Origin: Thermoflexales bacterium | GTDB lineage: Bacteria > Chloroflexota > Anaerolineae > Fen-1058 | Length of the DNA: 63,199 nt | Reading direction: 5' to 3' | Assembly (NCBI GenBank): GCA_016931085.1 | Contig: JAFGFO010000030.1 | Location: 1 to 63,199 of the forward strand | Part shown: positions 18,732 through 28,351 of the stretch, in pieces | Layout: each line of letters opens with the position of its first letter | Position numbering within the stretch: position 1 is the stretch's first letter | The notes under the pieces: model-generated | The model's input: only the letters and a program-made list of their open reading frames with translations | What the model was told of the DNA's origin: nothing | The model's database searches: none | Program-made: the position numbers and the translations under genes

Positions 18732-21116
18732 ATGCCATCAAATGAACGCTTTCGACTGGGCGCCCTGGGCGGCGCGGCTCTCTTATTTGGCCTGCTCGCC
18801 ATCGCGGTCCTGAGCACGGCCTCGGTCACCGTTTTGGCGCAGGACAACCTGCTCACCAACGGCGACTTTAGCAGCGGCTTTGATCCCTGGTGGATTACCT
18901 CGGGGGCCACCCAAGACACCAGCACGGGCGAGTTGTGCGTCACGATCACCAACGGCGGCAGCAATCGCTGGGACATCATCGTCGGGCAACCCGGCCTGCC
19001 GATCGAAGCCAACTCGACCTACACGGTGAGCTTTGACGCCCGCGCCAACATGCCCAACATCGGCGTGCGCATGCTGGTGCAGTTGAACCAAGAACCCTGG
19101 ACCCCCTACATCGAGCAGAACGTGACGCTGTCGACCGACATGCAGACCTACACCTTTGTCCAACCGTCCACCCGCGATGATCCGGCCGCCGTTTTCCAGT
19201 TCCAGATGGGGGGGCAAGGCACGCCGGTGATCTGCTTTGACAACGTCGTGCTGGAAAAGGCCGGCGAGGTGATCCCCCCCACCCCTACCCCCACGCCGGT
19301 GACGCTGGTGCGGGTCAACCAGGCCGGCTACCAGCCCAACGCGCCCAAGCGCGCGGCGGTCGTCAATGACGCCCCGCAGCCGATCACGTGGGAGCTGCTC
19401 GACAACAGCCGCGCGGTCGTGCTTTCGGGCACGACCACGGTGTACGGCCAGGACGAGGCCTCCGGCGATCCCCTTCACATCGCCGACTTTTCGGCCTACA
19501 CGACCGAGGGCGTGAGCTATACGCTGCGCGTCTTGACCGGCACGCAGGTCCTGACGGGCACCAGCTATGCCTTTGACATCGACGCGGACATCTACCAGCA
19601 GCTCAAGTACGACGCGCTGGCCTACTTTTACCACAATCGCAGCGGCATCCCGATCACGATGCCGTACGCCGGTGGGGAGGAGTGGACCCGTCCGGCCGGG
19701 CACGTCGACGTCGCACCCAACCGGGGCGACACGAACGTGACCTGCTTCAGCGGCCTTGATCCTCAAGGCCGCTACTGGCCGGGCTGCAACTATTCGCTGG
19801 ATGTGAGCGGCGGCTGGTACGACGCCGGCGACCACGGCAAGTACGTCGTCAACGGCGGCATCACGGTCTGGACGCTGCTGAACCAGTACGAGCGCAGCCT
19901 ATACCTGGGCACCAACGCGGCCGCCTTTGCCGACGGCACGCTGAACATCCCCGAAAACGACAACGGCGTGCCCGACCTCTTGGACGAGGCGCGTTGGGAG
20001 CTCGATTTCTTCCTCCGGATGCAAGTGCCGGCGAACGCGACCGGATCGTTGTACATCCCAGGCCTGGTTCACCACAAGGTGGCCGATGTCGCCTGGACCG
20101 GGCTGCCGCTGGCACCGCACAACGACGCGATGGCGCGCTACCTCTACCCGCCCAGCACGGCGGCCACACTCAACATGGCCGCCACCGCCGCCCAGGCGGC
20201 TCGCATCTGGAGCAGCCTGGACGTCACCTTCTCCCAGAAATGCCTGGCCGCCGCCGAGAACGCCTGGGCCGCCGCCGTGCTCAGCCCGACCCAGTACGCG
20301 GTCAACTTTGCCGGCAGCGGCATGTACGGTGACAACGACGTCAGCGACGAGTTCTACTGGGCGGCCGCCGAGTTGTTCATCACGACCGGCAAAGCCGATT
20401 ACCGCAGCTATCTCATCAGCTCGACGCACTTCCTGACCATCCCCATCGACGGAGGCGATTCGATGGCCTGGCCCAAGACAGCGGCGCTGGGGACCATTTC
20501 GCTGGCCACGGTGCCCAACGACCTGGCAGCCGGGCAAATCCGGCAGGCCCGCAAGGCCATCCAAGACGCGGCCGACGTCTACGTTGCCGTTCTCAACGCC
20601 GAAGGCTACCGGCTGCCCTTCAAGCCTGACGGCGCTACGCTCGTCTACCCGTGGGGGTCCAACTCGTTCGCGCTCAACAACATGATCGTCCTGGGCCTGG
20701 CTTACGACTTTAGCGGCAACAAGGTCTACCGCGACAGCGTCAGCGAGGGTATGGACTATGTGATGGGGCGCAACCCGATGGAAAAATCCTACATCAGCGG
20801 CTATGGTGAGGATCCGCTGCAGAACCCGCACCACCGCTTCTGGGCCAGGCAGTTGTCTGGCGCCTACCCGCCGCCGCCGCCTGGCGTGGTCTCGGGCGGC
20901 CCCAACTCCAGGCCAAGCGAGTGGGATCCCGTCTCACAGGCCCGCTTGCCAGGCTGCTCGCCGCAAAAGTGTTACGTGGACGACACCGGTGCCTGGGCGG
21001 TCAACGAAGTGGCCATCAACTGGAACGGGGCGTTGGCGTGGGTGACGGCCTTCATGGACGAGCGAGCGCGGCGTCCCACCTACATCTACCTGCCGATCGT
21101 GGTGAAGAATTTCTAG
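18732..21116 (+). CDS. Secreted GH9 endoglucanase with CBM
   Basis: 794 residues from ATG at 18732 (AAAGGAG upstream). Signal peptide at about 8-38 ending VTVLAQ. A CBM4/9-like carbohydrate-binding domain follows at about 40-180, then a short PTPTPTP linker and a CelD-type Ig domain (VNQAGYQPNAPKRAAV). The GH9 (alpha/alpha)6 catalytic domain comes last. GGWYDAGDHGKYV carries the base/nucleophile Asp pair, NPHHRFWA the substrate-site His, and NEVAINWNGAL the acid Glu. It would hydrolyse cellulose or beta-1,4-glucan outside the cell. The C-terminus is IYLPIVVKNF, the tail seen on three other exported proteins here. Confidence 0.93.
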   Translation: MPSNERFRLGALGGAALLFGLLAIAVLSTASVTVLAQDNLLTNGDFSSGFDPWWITSGATQDTSTGELCVTITNGGSNRWDIIVGQPGLPIEANSTYTVSFDARANMPNIGVRMLVQLNQEPWTPYIEQNVTLSTDMQTYTFVQPSTRDDPAAVFQFQMGGQGTPVICFDNVVLEKAGEVIPPTPTPTPVTLVRVNQAGYQPNAPKRAAVVNDAPQPITWELLDNSRAVVLSGTTTVYGQDEASGDPLHIADFSAYTTEGVSYTLRVLTGTQVLTGTSYAFDIDADIYQQLKYDALAYFYHNRSGIPITMPYAGGEEWTRPAGHVDVAPNRGDTNVTCFSGLDPQGRYWPGCNYSLDVSGGWYDAGDHGKYVVNGGITVWTLLNQYERSLYLGTNAAAFADGTLNIPENDNGVPDLLDEARWELDFFLRMQVPANATGSLYIPGLVHHKVADVAWTGLPLAPHNDAMARYLYPPSTAATLNMAATAAQAARIWSSLDVTFSQKCLAAAENAWAAAVLSPTQYAVNFAGSGMYGDNDVSDEFYWAAAELFITTGKADYRSYLISSTHFLTIPIDGGDSMAWPKTAALGTISLATVPNDLAAGQIRQARKAIQDAADVYVAVLNAEGYRLPFKPDGATLVYPWGSNSFALNNMIVLGLAYDFSGNKVYRDSVSEGMDYVMGRNPMEKSYISGYGEDPLQNPHHRFWARQLSGAYPPPPPGVVSGGPNSRPSEWDPVSQARLPGCSPQKCYVDDTGAWAVNEVAINWNGALAWVTAFMDERARRPTYIYLPIVVKNF

Positions 21117-21133
21117 CAGAACACGCGAGTTCC

Positions 21134-21166
21134 GTCGTAGGGGCGGGGTAAGCCCGCCCCTACGAC
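21134..21166. terminator. GTAGGGGC palindrome after the GH9 gene
   Basis: GTCGTAGGGGCGGG (21134-21147) and CCCGCCCCTACGAC (21153-21166) form a 14-bp perfect stem, loop 5 nt. No T-run. Confidence 0.7.
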
Positions 21167-21194
21167 AGCAGGGCGCTTCTCACGCCGGAGATGT

Positions 21195-22496
21195 ATGAAG
21201 GATCGCTCAAACGAGATAAAAGCAGGCGGGCCCACCTGGCAGAGAACACTCGTGGTCATCTGGTTCGCCGAGTTTGTCGCCCTGATCGGCTTTGCCATGG
21301 TGGCGCCTTTCCTGCCCTTTTACGTTCAGGACCTGGGCATCCACGACGAAAGCCAGGTCAAGCTTTGGTCCGGCATGCTCCTGAGCGCCCACGCCGTCTT
21401 GATGGGCATCTTTGCGCCGATCTGGGGCAGCCTGGCCGATCGCTACGGGCGTAAGCCCATGCTGGAGCGCGCCATGTTTGGGTCAGCGGCCGTCATGGTT
21501 CTCAGCGCCTTTTGCCAAACTCCCGGCCAACTGCTGGCGCTGCGCGTGCTGCTGGGCGCCTTGACCGGGACGGTCACGGCCGCCATGACCCTGGTAGCCA
21601 GCGTCGTGCCGCGCGAGCGCCTGGGCTTTGCACTGGGTTTGCTGCAGACGGGGATATTCGCCGGCATATCGGTGGGGCCGCTCGTGGGCGGAGTCGTGGC
21701 CGACACGTGGGGCTACCGGGCCGCGTTCCTGCTCACCGGCGCTTGCTTATTTGCCGGCGGGTTGGGGGTGTTCTTTTTCGTCCGTGAAGAGTTCACGCGC
21801 CCGGCGGCCAAAGCGGAGTCGCAGCACTGGTGGGATGGGCTGGCGATGGTCGTGCGCATGCGCGACTCACTGGCCGTGTTGGGCTTGCGGCTGTTGACCC
21901 GCGCCGGCGGGAGCATCATCACCCCGATCCTGCCGTTATTCGTAGCGAGTCTGCTGCCCGGCTCGAGCCAGGTAGCCACAATGGCGGGAATCGTCGTCGG
22001 CGCCAGTGCGGCCACCAGCTCGATTGGGGCGGTATTCCTGGGCCAGGCTGGCGACCGGGTCGGCCACCAACGCATCTTGTTGCTTTCGGCCGCCGTGGCC
22101 GCCGTTCTGTATGTGCTGCAAAGCCAGGTGAGCAGCATCATTCACTTGATCGTGCTCCAATTCTGCGTGGGGGCGGCTATAGCCGGCACCGTTTCCTCGC
22201 TGACGGCGTTGTTGGCGACTTTGGCGCCCGAAGGGCAGCAAGGCGCGATCTATGGCCTGGACACGACGGTCGTTTCCATCGCCACCGCCTTGGGGCCGCT
22301 GATGGGCGCCTCGCTGGCCATGATATGGGGCAACCGGGCGGCATTTTTGCTGAGTGGGGGCGTCTTTGGCCTGACGGCGCTATCCACAGCCTGGCTGCTG
22401 CCGCGCTCACAAGCGCAGGTCGGCAAGCCCGTTGAGGCCATTGGCCCGGCTGCCGCTTACTCGGCCGTGCCAGTCGAGACAACAAAAACGTCGTAG
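21195..22496 (+). CDS. MFS exporter
   Basis: 433 residues, 12 predicted membrane segments. Motif A (GSLADRYGRKP) lies between TM2 and TM3. A motif-C-like region is in TM5 (GLLQTGIFAGISVGPLVGG). This fits the drug:H+ antiporter type with an N-terminal half like Tet/Bcr exporters. Substrate unknown. It starts 78 bp after the GH9 gene. The TAG stop is part of a CGTAGGGGC repeat. Sugar import by this protein is less likely given the motifs. Confidence 0.88.
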   Translation: MKDRSNEIKAGGPTWQRTLVVIWFAEFVALIGFAMVAPFLPFYVQDLGIHDESQVKLWSGMLLSAHAVLMGIFAPIWGSLADRYGRKPMLERAMFGSAAVMVLSAFCQTPGQLLALRVLLGALTGTVTAAMTLVASVVPRERLGFALGLLQTGIFAGISVGPLVGGVVADTWGYRAAFLLTGACLFAGGLGVFFFVREEFTRPAAKAESQHWWDGLAMVVRMRDSLAVLGLRLLTRAGGSIITPILPLFVASLLPGSSQVATMAGIVVGASAATSSIGAVFLGQAGDRVGHQRILLLSAAVAAVLYVLQSQVSSIIHLIVLQFCVGAAIAGTVSSLTALLATLAPEGQQGAIYGLDTTVVSIATALGPLMGASLAMIWGNRAAFLLSGGVFGLTALSTAWLLPRSQAQVGKPVEAIGPAAAYSAVPVETTKTS

Positions 22497-22519
22497 GGGC
22501 AAACCCCGAAGGGGGTTCG
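22492..22519. repeat. Partial GTAGGGGC element at the MFS stop
   Basis: CGTAGGGGCAAACCCC followed by GAAGGGGGTTCG. The inner AACCCC/GGGGTT pair can form a hairpin. The TAG is the MFS stop codon. Confidence 0.6.
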
Positions 22520-22553
22520 TGTCATTCGTGATCTATTTTCGAAGTAGACAACT

Positions 22554-24431
22554 ATGACTTGGCAATATACTCCCTACATGCTGCCATCCGTCATCGCCGT
22601 GGCGATGTCCTTGAGCGTGACGCTGGTGGCCTGGCGGCGGCGGCAAGCGCCGGGTGCTGTGCCGCTGGTGCTGCTGGCGTCGGTACTGAGCGTGTGGTCT
22701 TTTGGCAACGTCCTGGAGTTGAGCGGCGCCGATATACCGACCAAGTTTTTTTGGATGCAAGTCGAACACATCGGTGTGGCCGGCGTGGGACTCCTGTGGC
22801 TGATCTTTGCGCTCGACTACACTGGCCGCCAGCGGTGGTTAACGCGCCCCAGATTGGTACTGCTAGCCATTGTACCCCTGCTGACCATCGCTTTCGCGTT
22901 TAGCAATTCTCTACACGGCTGGATGTGGCGTTATGTCGGGTTAGACAACAGCGGGCCGTTCCTGGCACTGGACCTGGAATTTGGCCCCTGGTGGTGGGTG
23001 AACGTGGCCTACGGCTACCCCCTCATCCTGGCCGGCGCGACCATGTTCGTGCACATGCTCGTGCGCTCACCCCACCTCTACCGCCGGCAAATCGCGGCCG
23101 TGCTGTTGGGCATCCTGGCGCCGTGGGTGAGCAATGCCATGTTCGTGCTCGGCATCAACCCCATCCCCCACCTGGATTTTACCCCCTTTGCCTTTAGCCT
23201 GGGCGCGCTGTGTTTCGGCTGGGCCTTTTTCCGCTTTCGCATGCTGGACATCGCCCCGGTGGCGCGCGACGCGGTCATCGAGAGCATGAGCGATGGCATG
23301 ATCGTGCTAGATATGCAGAACCGGATCGTGGACCTCAACCCAGCCGCCGAAGCTATCCTCGGCTTTCCCAGCTCGCAGGCCATCGGCCAGTCGATCAAGC
23401 TTGTCTTGAGCGACAGCCCCGAGTTGGTCGAGCGCTATCGCCACGTCATGGTGGCCCAGGATGAAATCGCGTTGGGTCAAGGCGAGAGCAAGCGCGAGTA
23501 TGACCTGCGCATTTCGCCGCTCAACGACCGGCGCGGGCGGGCCAGCGGCCGGGTGGTCGTGCTGCGTGACATCACCGAGCGCAAGCAAGCCGAGCAAGCC
23601 CTCAGCGAGTCTCGGTATCAACTGGAAGCTTCCTACCAGCGCGAGCTGGAGATCGCCCATCAGATCCAGACCAGCTTGCTGCCGGCCAGCGCACCCGACG
23701 TACAAGGCCTGGACATCGCCGGCTTTTCCCAACCGGCCCGGCAGACCGGCGGTGATTTTTACAACTATTTCGCCTTTGGCCAGGATCGCATCGGCATCGC
23801 CGTGGGAGATGTTTCGGGCAAAGGAACGCAGGCCGCCCTGATGATGGCGCTGTCGGTTGGGCTGCTGACGACCGAGGTGCGCCGCGAGCTGGCGCCGGCC
23901 GCGTTGTTGGCCGCCTTGAACGTCGAACTGCAGGAGCACACCCGGCGCAACAAGATGAATACGGCGATGTGCTACCTGACGCTGGAGCGCAGCGGTACGG
24001 TGTGGGACTTGTGTGCCGCCAACGCTGGGGGGATCGCACCGCTCGCGCGTCGTGTTGGCGGCCAGTTGGAATGGTTAAACGTAAGCGGGCTGCCATTGGG
24101 GATACTGGCATTGAGTACAATGCCATCGAGTACCATGCCATCGAGTACCATGCCATCGAGTACCATGGGCAATGTCCAGGCCTATGTGGAGCTGCGCCAG
24201 GTGCTGACGCCCGGCGATGTGCTCATCCTGATCAGTGATGGCATCGTAGAGGCGATGAACGCGGCACGCGAACTCTATGGCTTCGAACGCTTTGCGACGA
24301 GGGTGTCCGGCGCGCCGGGCGGCAGCACGGCCCATCAAATTCGGGACTGGATCCTGGCAGACGTGAGCGCTTTTGTGGATCATGCCGAACAACAAGACGA
24401 CATAACCCTGGTCGTGGTGGCCGTCAAGTAA
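22554..24431 (+). CDS. 7TM-PAS-PP2C (SpoIIE-type) phosphatase
   Basis: 625 residues. Seven membrane segments (about 8-228) match the N-terminal 7TM region of histidine-kinase-type sensors. A PAS domain follows (about 235-345, MSDGMIVLDMQNRIVDLNPAAE) with a PAC end (VVLRDITERKQAE) and a short coiled coil. A SpoIIE/RsbU PP2C phosphatase domain ends the protein (GGDFYNYF, GDVSGKGTQAA, DGIVEAMN, QQDDITLVVV). Metal-binding Asp residues are present. Such enzymes dephosphorylate anti-anti-sigma factors in partner-switching. No STAS protein is adjacent. A 15-bp tandem repeat inserts STMPS units inside the phosphatase domain. It converges on GH31 with an 8-bp overlap. Confidence 0.9.
   Translation: MTWQYTPYMLPSVIAVAMSLSVTLVAWRRRQAPGAVPLVLLASVLSVWSFGNVLELSGADIPTKFFWMQVEHIGVAGVGLLWLIFALDYTGRQRWLTRPRLVLLAIVPLLTIAFAFSNSLHGWMWRYVGLDNSGPFLALDLEFGPWWWVNVAYGYPLILAGATMFVHMLVRSPHLYRRQIAAVLLGILAPWVSNAMFVLGINPIPHLDFTPFAFSLGALCFGWAFFRFRMLDIAPVARDAVIESMSDGMIVLDMQNRIVDLNPAAEAILGFPSSQAIGQSIKLVLSDSPELVERYRHVMVAQDEIALGQGESKREYDLRISPLNDRRGRASGRVVVLRDITERKQAEQALSESRYQLEASYQRELEIAHQIQTSLLPASAPDVQGLDIAGFSQPARQTGGDFYNYFAFGQDRIGIAVGDVSGKGTQAALMMALSVGLLTTEVRRELAPAALLAALNVELQEHTRRNKMNTAMCYLTLERSGTVWDLCAANAGGIAPLARRVGGQLEWLNVSGLPLGILALSTMPSSTMPSSTMPSSTMGNVQAYVELRQVLTPGDVLILISDGIVEAMNAARELYGFERFATRVSGAPGGSTAHQIRDWILADVSAFVDHAEQQDDITLVVVAVK
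24106..24165. repeat. 15-bp tandem repeat inside the PP2C gene
   Basis: Three exact copies of TGCCATCGAGTACCA (24121-24165) after one degenerate copy. It keeps frame and encodes (STMPS)n. Confidence 0.9.
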
Positions 24432-26745
24432 ACACCCACTCGACGACCGTCTGCTCCTTGACCGGACACTGCAGCGCCAGCGTGAGACACAATTCAGTCG
24501 CGTCATAGCACCACTCTTGGCTGGGCTGACCATTGACTACAAGCCGGACCGGCGCAGAGGCACGGTGAAAGACAAGCTCGACATGCCGGCTTTCGACCTG
24601 CCCGGCAAAATCCCCCTCGGCTGCCGCGATGCGCACGAGCAGCCTGTCCCCCGCTTGATCGGCCGTGACGCGCGTGGCAGAAAACTCGCCCCGTTGATAA
24701 GCCCGGCTGCACCCGTCGTCGTCGTACAGCACGCACTCGGCCGGGTAAGGCGGCCACAGGTGCAATTGGAGTTGGTCAAAACGATGGTCGTCTGGGATAT
24801 ACGCCAGCTTGGGTCCCATCGGCAAGATCGTCCCACCCCGCACCAGGATGGGCAGCCGGTCCAAGGGAGCAGGGTACTCGATCGGCCCTCCCCCCTGGTA
24901 CGACTCTGTCGACCAAAAGTCGTGCCAGATGCCTGGTGGCAAGATAACCGGGCGGCTTGTCACGTCCGGCTCAGCCACCGGCGCCAGCAGCAAGCGTTCA
25001 CCCAGCATCACCTGGTCTTCAATCTCCGACAGGCGCGGGTCGTCCTGGAATTCCATGATCAGCGGGCGCACGAGGGGCAAGCCGGTGCGGTAGGCCTCCC
25101 AAGCCAGGTTGCAATAGTAAGGGAGGAGGCGATAACGCAGTTGGGCGTAGGCGCGAAAATTCGCCTCGACCTGGGTGTTGTGCGACCAGGGGAAGCGCGT
25201 GTTGTCCACGTGCGGCGGGCGGATAAAGTAGCGCGCCACGGGCACCAGCAGCGCCCATTGGGCGTAGCGCATGTGCATCTGGGGCGTCGTCTTGCCGTCC
25301 AGCCCAAACACGTCGGCCGTCCAGTAAGCAAAGCCGGCCAGGCCCAGGTTCAAGCCGGCTCGCAGCGTGCTGCGGATGTGAAGCGGCTTGGGCTTTTGGT
25401 CGCCCAGGAACATGGCCGGGTAGCGCTGCGAGCCGGCCCACACCGAGCGGGCGTAGATCAGCGGGCGACGATCGTCCAGCTCGGCCATCCCTTCATAGAT
25501 CGCCTTGCCGTAGAAAAAGCCGTACAGGTTGTGATACTCTCGCCCATCCATCTCCAGGGCGCTGTGGGCATCGTCGGGCAGGTATTCGCCATCGTCGTTC
25601 TTGAAAAAAGCCACGCCCTGCTCGTAAAACGGGCGCAGTAGGCCATTCCACCAGGCGGCCGCCTCGGGCTTGGTGAAATCCACCATCCCCCCCCGGCCAA
25701 ACCACCAGGTGGTGTAGGGGTGAGCGAAATAGCCCTTGGCCAACCCTTCCTCGTAGAGGGGCAGAGCGCGGTCGTCGGCGGCCAGCAAGCGGAAGGGGAT
25801 GTCCTGCACGTAGGCGTACAAGAACAGCTTGTAAAACGGCCGGTTGCTCTTGTTTTGAAAGGGCGTAAAAATCAGCCCCGTCCGCACTCCTTGAGACTTG
25901 AGATCCGCGATCAAGCGCTCGGGGTCGGGGATGATCGAGCGCCGCCAACGGAAATTGTGAAAGCGCTCTTCCCAGTGATAATCCAGGATCACGGCGTCCA
26001 GTGGGATATCGCGCTGGCGGTGCTCGGCCACGTGGGCCAGCACCTGGTCCTGGTGCGCCTGCGGGTAGCCGGTCAGCCACAGGCCAAAGGCCCAGCGCGG
26101 CAAGAGCGGCGGGCGGCCGGTCAGCGCCGTATAGCTCTGCACGATCCGCTTCAAGCTTGGCCCGTGAATGACGATGTAATCGGCCGGCGGCCCTTCGGCC
26201 TCGATCTCCATCAGGCCAGACTCGGGGTCGATCTGCCAGGTGCTGGTGTGGCTGTTGAGCAAGAAGAAGGCATAACCGCGGTCGCTGAAAAAGAGCGGGA
26301 AGGTGGAGTAGGTGTGGCGATCCTGCATAAAGGCAAAGGCGTCCCGGGTACGCAGCCGGAGGCGGCCCTGCTGGCGGCGGAAAGCGTTGAACCATTCCCC
26401 CCAGCCGTAAAAGCCCTCGCCGGGCGCGATGCGCAGGGCCAGCTCGACCTGCCCCTGGGGTCCAAAACGGGCCGGGCGCGCTTCCTCAAGGACGGTACCT
26501 TCCCTGCAGTTCACCCGCACGCAGCCTTCGTGCACGTCCACGGCCAGTTCCTGTTCTTCCGGCGGCACGGGTGGCGGGCCATTAGGAAATGGCGAGGGGA
26601 GCAACACGTGGCGCAGCCAGGGCCGGTCGGGCGGGAAAGCGGCCTGGCCGGCTGGCGGCAATCGTGACGATTGGTGCGTGATGCGCACCGCGTTGGCGGC
26701 CAAAAACCGGGTGCGGACCTGGGTTGAAGTTAAAGATTCGGCCAT
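24424..26745 (-). CDS. GH31 glycosidase (alpha-glucosidase/alpha-xylosidase type)
   Basis: 773 residues, no signal peptide, so probably cytoplasmic. It has an N-terminal galactose-mutarotase-like beta domain and a (beta/alpha)8 barrel (PRWAFGLWLTGYPQAHQDQ, LDAVILDYHWEE). The likely nucleophile lies in FFKNDDGEYLP, close to the KTDFGE pattern of alpha-xylosidases such as YicI, and AYWTADVFGLDG follows. C-terminal beta domains end the protein. It removes non-reducing alpha-glucosyl or alpha-xylosyl units; the exact sugar is not decided. Residues near 50 (SPFPNGPP) are encoded by one arm of the 34-bp palindrome family. Confidence 0.9.
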   Translation of the reverse strand: MAESLTSTQVRTRFLAANAVRITHQSSRLPPAGQAAFPPDRPWLRHVLLPSPFPNGPPPVPPEEQELAVDVHEGCVRVNCREGTVLEEARPARFGPQGQVELALRIAPGEGFYGWGEWFNAFRRQQGRLRLRTRDAFAFMQDRHTYSTFPLFFSDRGYAFFLLNSHTSTWQIDPESGLMEIEAEGPPADYIVIHGPSLKRIVQSYTALTGRPPLLPRWAFGLWLTGYPQAHQDQVLAHVAEHRQRDIPLDAVILDYHWEERFHNFRWRRSIIPDPERLIADLKSQGVRTGLIFTPFQNKSNRPFYKLFLYAYVQDIPFRLLAADDRALPLYEEGLAKGYFAHPYTTWWFGRGGMVDFTKPEAAAWWNGLLRPFYEQGVAFFKNDDGEYLPDDAHSALEMDGREYHNLYGFFYGKAIYEGMAELDDRRPLIYARSVWAGSQRYPAMFLGDQKPKPLHIRSTLRAGLNLGLAGFAYWTADVFGLDGKTTPQMHMRYAQWALLVPVARYFIRPPHVDNTRFPWSHNTQVEANFRAYAQLRYRLLPYYCNLAWEAYRTGLPLVRPLIMEFQDDPRLSEIEDQVMLGERLLLAPVAEPDVTSRPVILPPGIWHDFWSTESYQGGGPIEYPAPLDRLPILVRGGTILPMGPKLAYIPDDHRFDQLQLHLWPPYPAECVLYDDDGCSRAYQRGEFSATRVTADQAGDRLLVRIAAAEGDFAGQVESRHVELVFHRASAPVRLVVNGQPSQEWCYDATELCLTLALQCPVKEQTVVEWVFT
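26578..26593. repeat. Palindrome arm inside the GH31 gene
   Basis: GCCATTAGGAAATGGC lies in the coding sequence and reads as PFPNG on the minus strand, the same peptide as in the sigma-factor copy. Confidence 0.85.
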
Positions 26746-26754
26746 GGCCAGACT

Positions 26755-26783
26755 ATTGTATCATCGCTTAGGCCACAAGGCAA
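26755..26783 (-). promoter_or_regulatory. Promoter for the GH31 gene
   Basis: Minus strand TTGCCT (26778-26783), 17 bp, TACAAT (26755-26760). The start codon lies only 10 bp after the -10. Confidence 0.55.
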
Positions 26784-26786
26784 GTG

Positions 26787-26813
26787 CAGTTCGAAGACGA
26801 ACTGTGGTATAAT
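26787..26813 (+). promoter_or_regulatory. pepA promoter with palindromic operator-like site
   Basis: CAGTTCG-AAGA-CGAACTG (26787-26804) is a perfect 7-bp inverted repeat. It lies just before an extended -10, TGGTATAAT (TATAAT 26808-26813). A regulator bound there would cover the -35 region and the spacer. Confidence 0.55.
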
Positions 26814-26845
26814 AGGCCGATCGAGACTAGTGGGAGGGAATAGCA

Positions 26846-28351
26846 ATGGACATCACCATACGACACGGGGCGATACAAAACACCACAGCGGACGCGCTGA
26901 TCGTCGCGATTTTTGAAGGCGTGCCTGAACTGGTCGGTGCGGCGGCGGCGGTCAACCAGGCGCTGGGCGGTGCCATCGCCGAGCTGATCACAAGCGGCGA
27001 TTTGAAGGGCAAAAGCGGCGAGGTGGGCGTGCTCTACCCGCGTGGAGCCATCCCGGCCAAGCGCGTGATCGTGGCCGGCCTGGGCAAGCCGGAAGAGTTC
27101 ACACTCGACAAGCTTCGCAAGGCGGCCGGGGCGGGCAGCCGAAAAGCCCACGCGTTAGGCGCCAAGTCGATCGCCACGAGCGTTCACAATGACGATCCGG
27201 GCCAGGTGGAACAAGCCAGCCAGGCCACCGTCGAAGGCGCGTTGCTGGGCTTGTACGAATTCCGCCTTCACAAGACAGAAGCGGCCGAGCAAGCGCCGGT
27301 GGAGAGCTTTAGCCTGGTCGAGCCCGACGCCAGCCGTGTGCCGGCCGTGACCAGCGGCGCACGGCTTGGGCAAGTCCTGGCCGAGGCCACCAACCTGGCA
27401 CGCGACCTGGTCAACCAGCCCTCCAACTACATGACCCCCAGCCTGCTGGCTGAGGCCGCCCGCCAGGCCGCCGAGGCCAGCGGCCTGGATTGCCAGGTCT
27501 ACGGGCCGGATTGGATGCGCGAGCAAAAGATGGGGGCGCTGCTGGGTGTGACGCAGGGCAGCGACGAGCCGGCCCGCTTCATCGTCCTGGAACACGGGCG
27601 CGGGCGCTCCGAAAAGCCGCTGGTGTTCGTCGGCAAAGGCATCACCTTCGATTCGGGCGGCATCAGCATCAAGCCGGCCGAACACATGGAAGCCATGAAG
27701 AGCGACATGGGTGGCGCGGCGGCCGTCATTGGCGCGTTGCACGCCATCGCCCAACTGGAGCTGCCACTGCACGTCATCGGCCTGGCGCCGGCGTGCGAGA
27801 ACCTGCCCTCCGGCCGCGCCTACAAGCCCGGCGACGTGGTGCGCGCCCGCAACGGCAAGAGCGTCGAGGTCATCAACACGGACGCCGAAGGGCGCATGAT
27901 CCTGGCCGACGCGTTGTGTTACGCGGCCGAGTACCAGCCGGCGGCGGTGGTCGACATCGCCACCTTGACGGGCGCCTGCGTGATCGCCTTGGGGCAAAAC
28001 AAGGCCGCCGGCATGTTTGCTAGCAGTGAGGATCTATCCGAACAACTGCGCCAGGCGGGGGCGGCGGCCGGCGAAAGACTGTGGCCTATGCCTCTCTTCC
28101 CAGACTACCGCGACAGTCTCAAGAGCGAGGTGGCCGATCTCAAGAACACCGGCAGCCGCTATGGCGGCGTGGGCGCTTCGGCCATTTTTCTCAAAGAGTT
28201 CACTGACTACACCTGGGCCCACCTGGACATCGCCGGCATGGTGCTGCTTGAAGACAAGCAGACCGGCAGTCCACAAGGCGCGACGGGCTTTGGCGTGCGC
28301 ACGCTGGTCGAGTTCGCGCGGCAGTTCAGACCTGCGCCTCCCACTCCTTGA
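26846..28351 (+). CDS. pepA: Leucyl aminopeptidase (M17)
   Basis: 501 residues. The enzyme removes N-terminal residues from peptides with two metal ions. GKGITFDSGGISIKP, MKSDMGGAAAV and the signature NTDAEGRMILADAL are present, with the usual N-terminal macro-like domain. No signal peptide. ATG at 26846 has GGGAGGG upstream. Its 3' end overlaps the end of the next, convergent gene by 26 bp. Confidence 0.96.
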   Translation: MDITIRHGAIQNTTADALIVAIFEGVPELVGAAAAVNQALGGAIAELITSGDLKGKSGEVGVLYPRGAIPAKRVIVAGLGKPEEFTLDKLRKAAGAGSRKAHALGAKSIATSVHNDDPGQVEQASQATVEGALLGLYEFRLHKTEAAEQAPVESFSLVEPDASRVPAVTSGARLGQVLAEATNLARDLVNQPSNYMTPSLLAEAARQAAEASGLDCQVYGPDWMREQKMGALLGVTQGSDEPARFIVLEHGRGRSEKPLVFVGKGITFDSGGISIKPAEHMEAMKSDMGGAAAVIGALHAIAQLELPLHVIGLAPACENLPSGRAYKPGDVVRARNGKSVEVINTDAEGRMILADALCYAAEYQPAAVVDIATLTGACVIALGQNKAAGMFASSEDLSEQLRQAGAAAGERLWPMPLFPDYRDSLKSEVADLKNTGSRYGGVGASAIFLKEFTDYTWAHLDIAGMVLLEDKQTGSPQGATGFGVRTLVEFARQFRPAPPTP

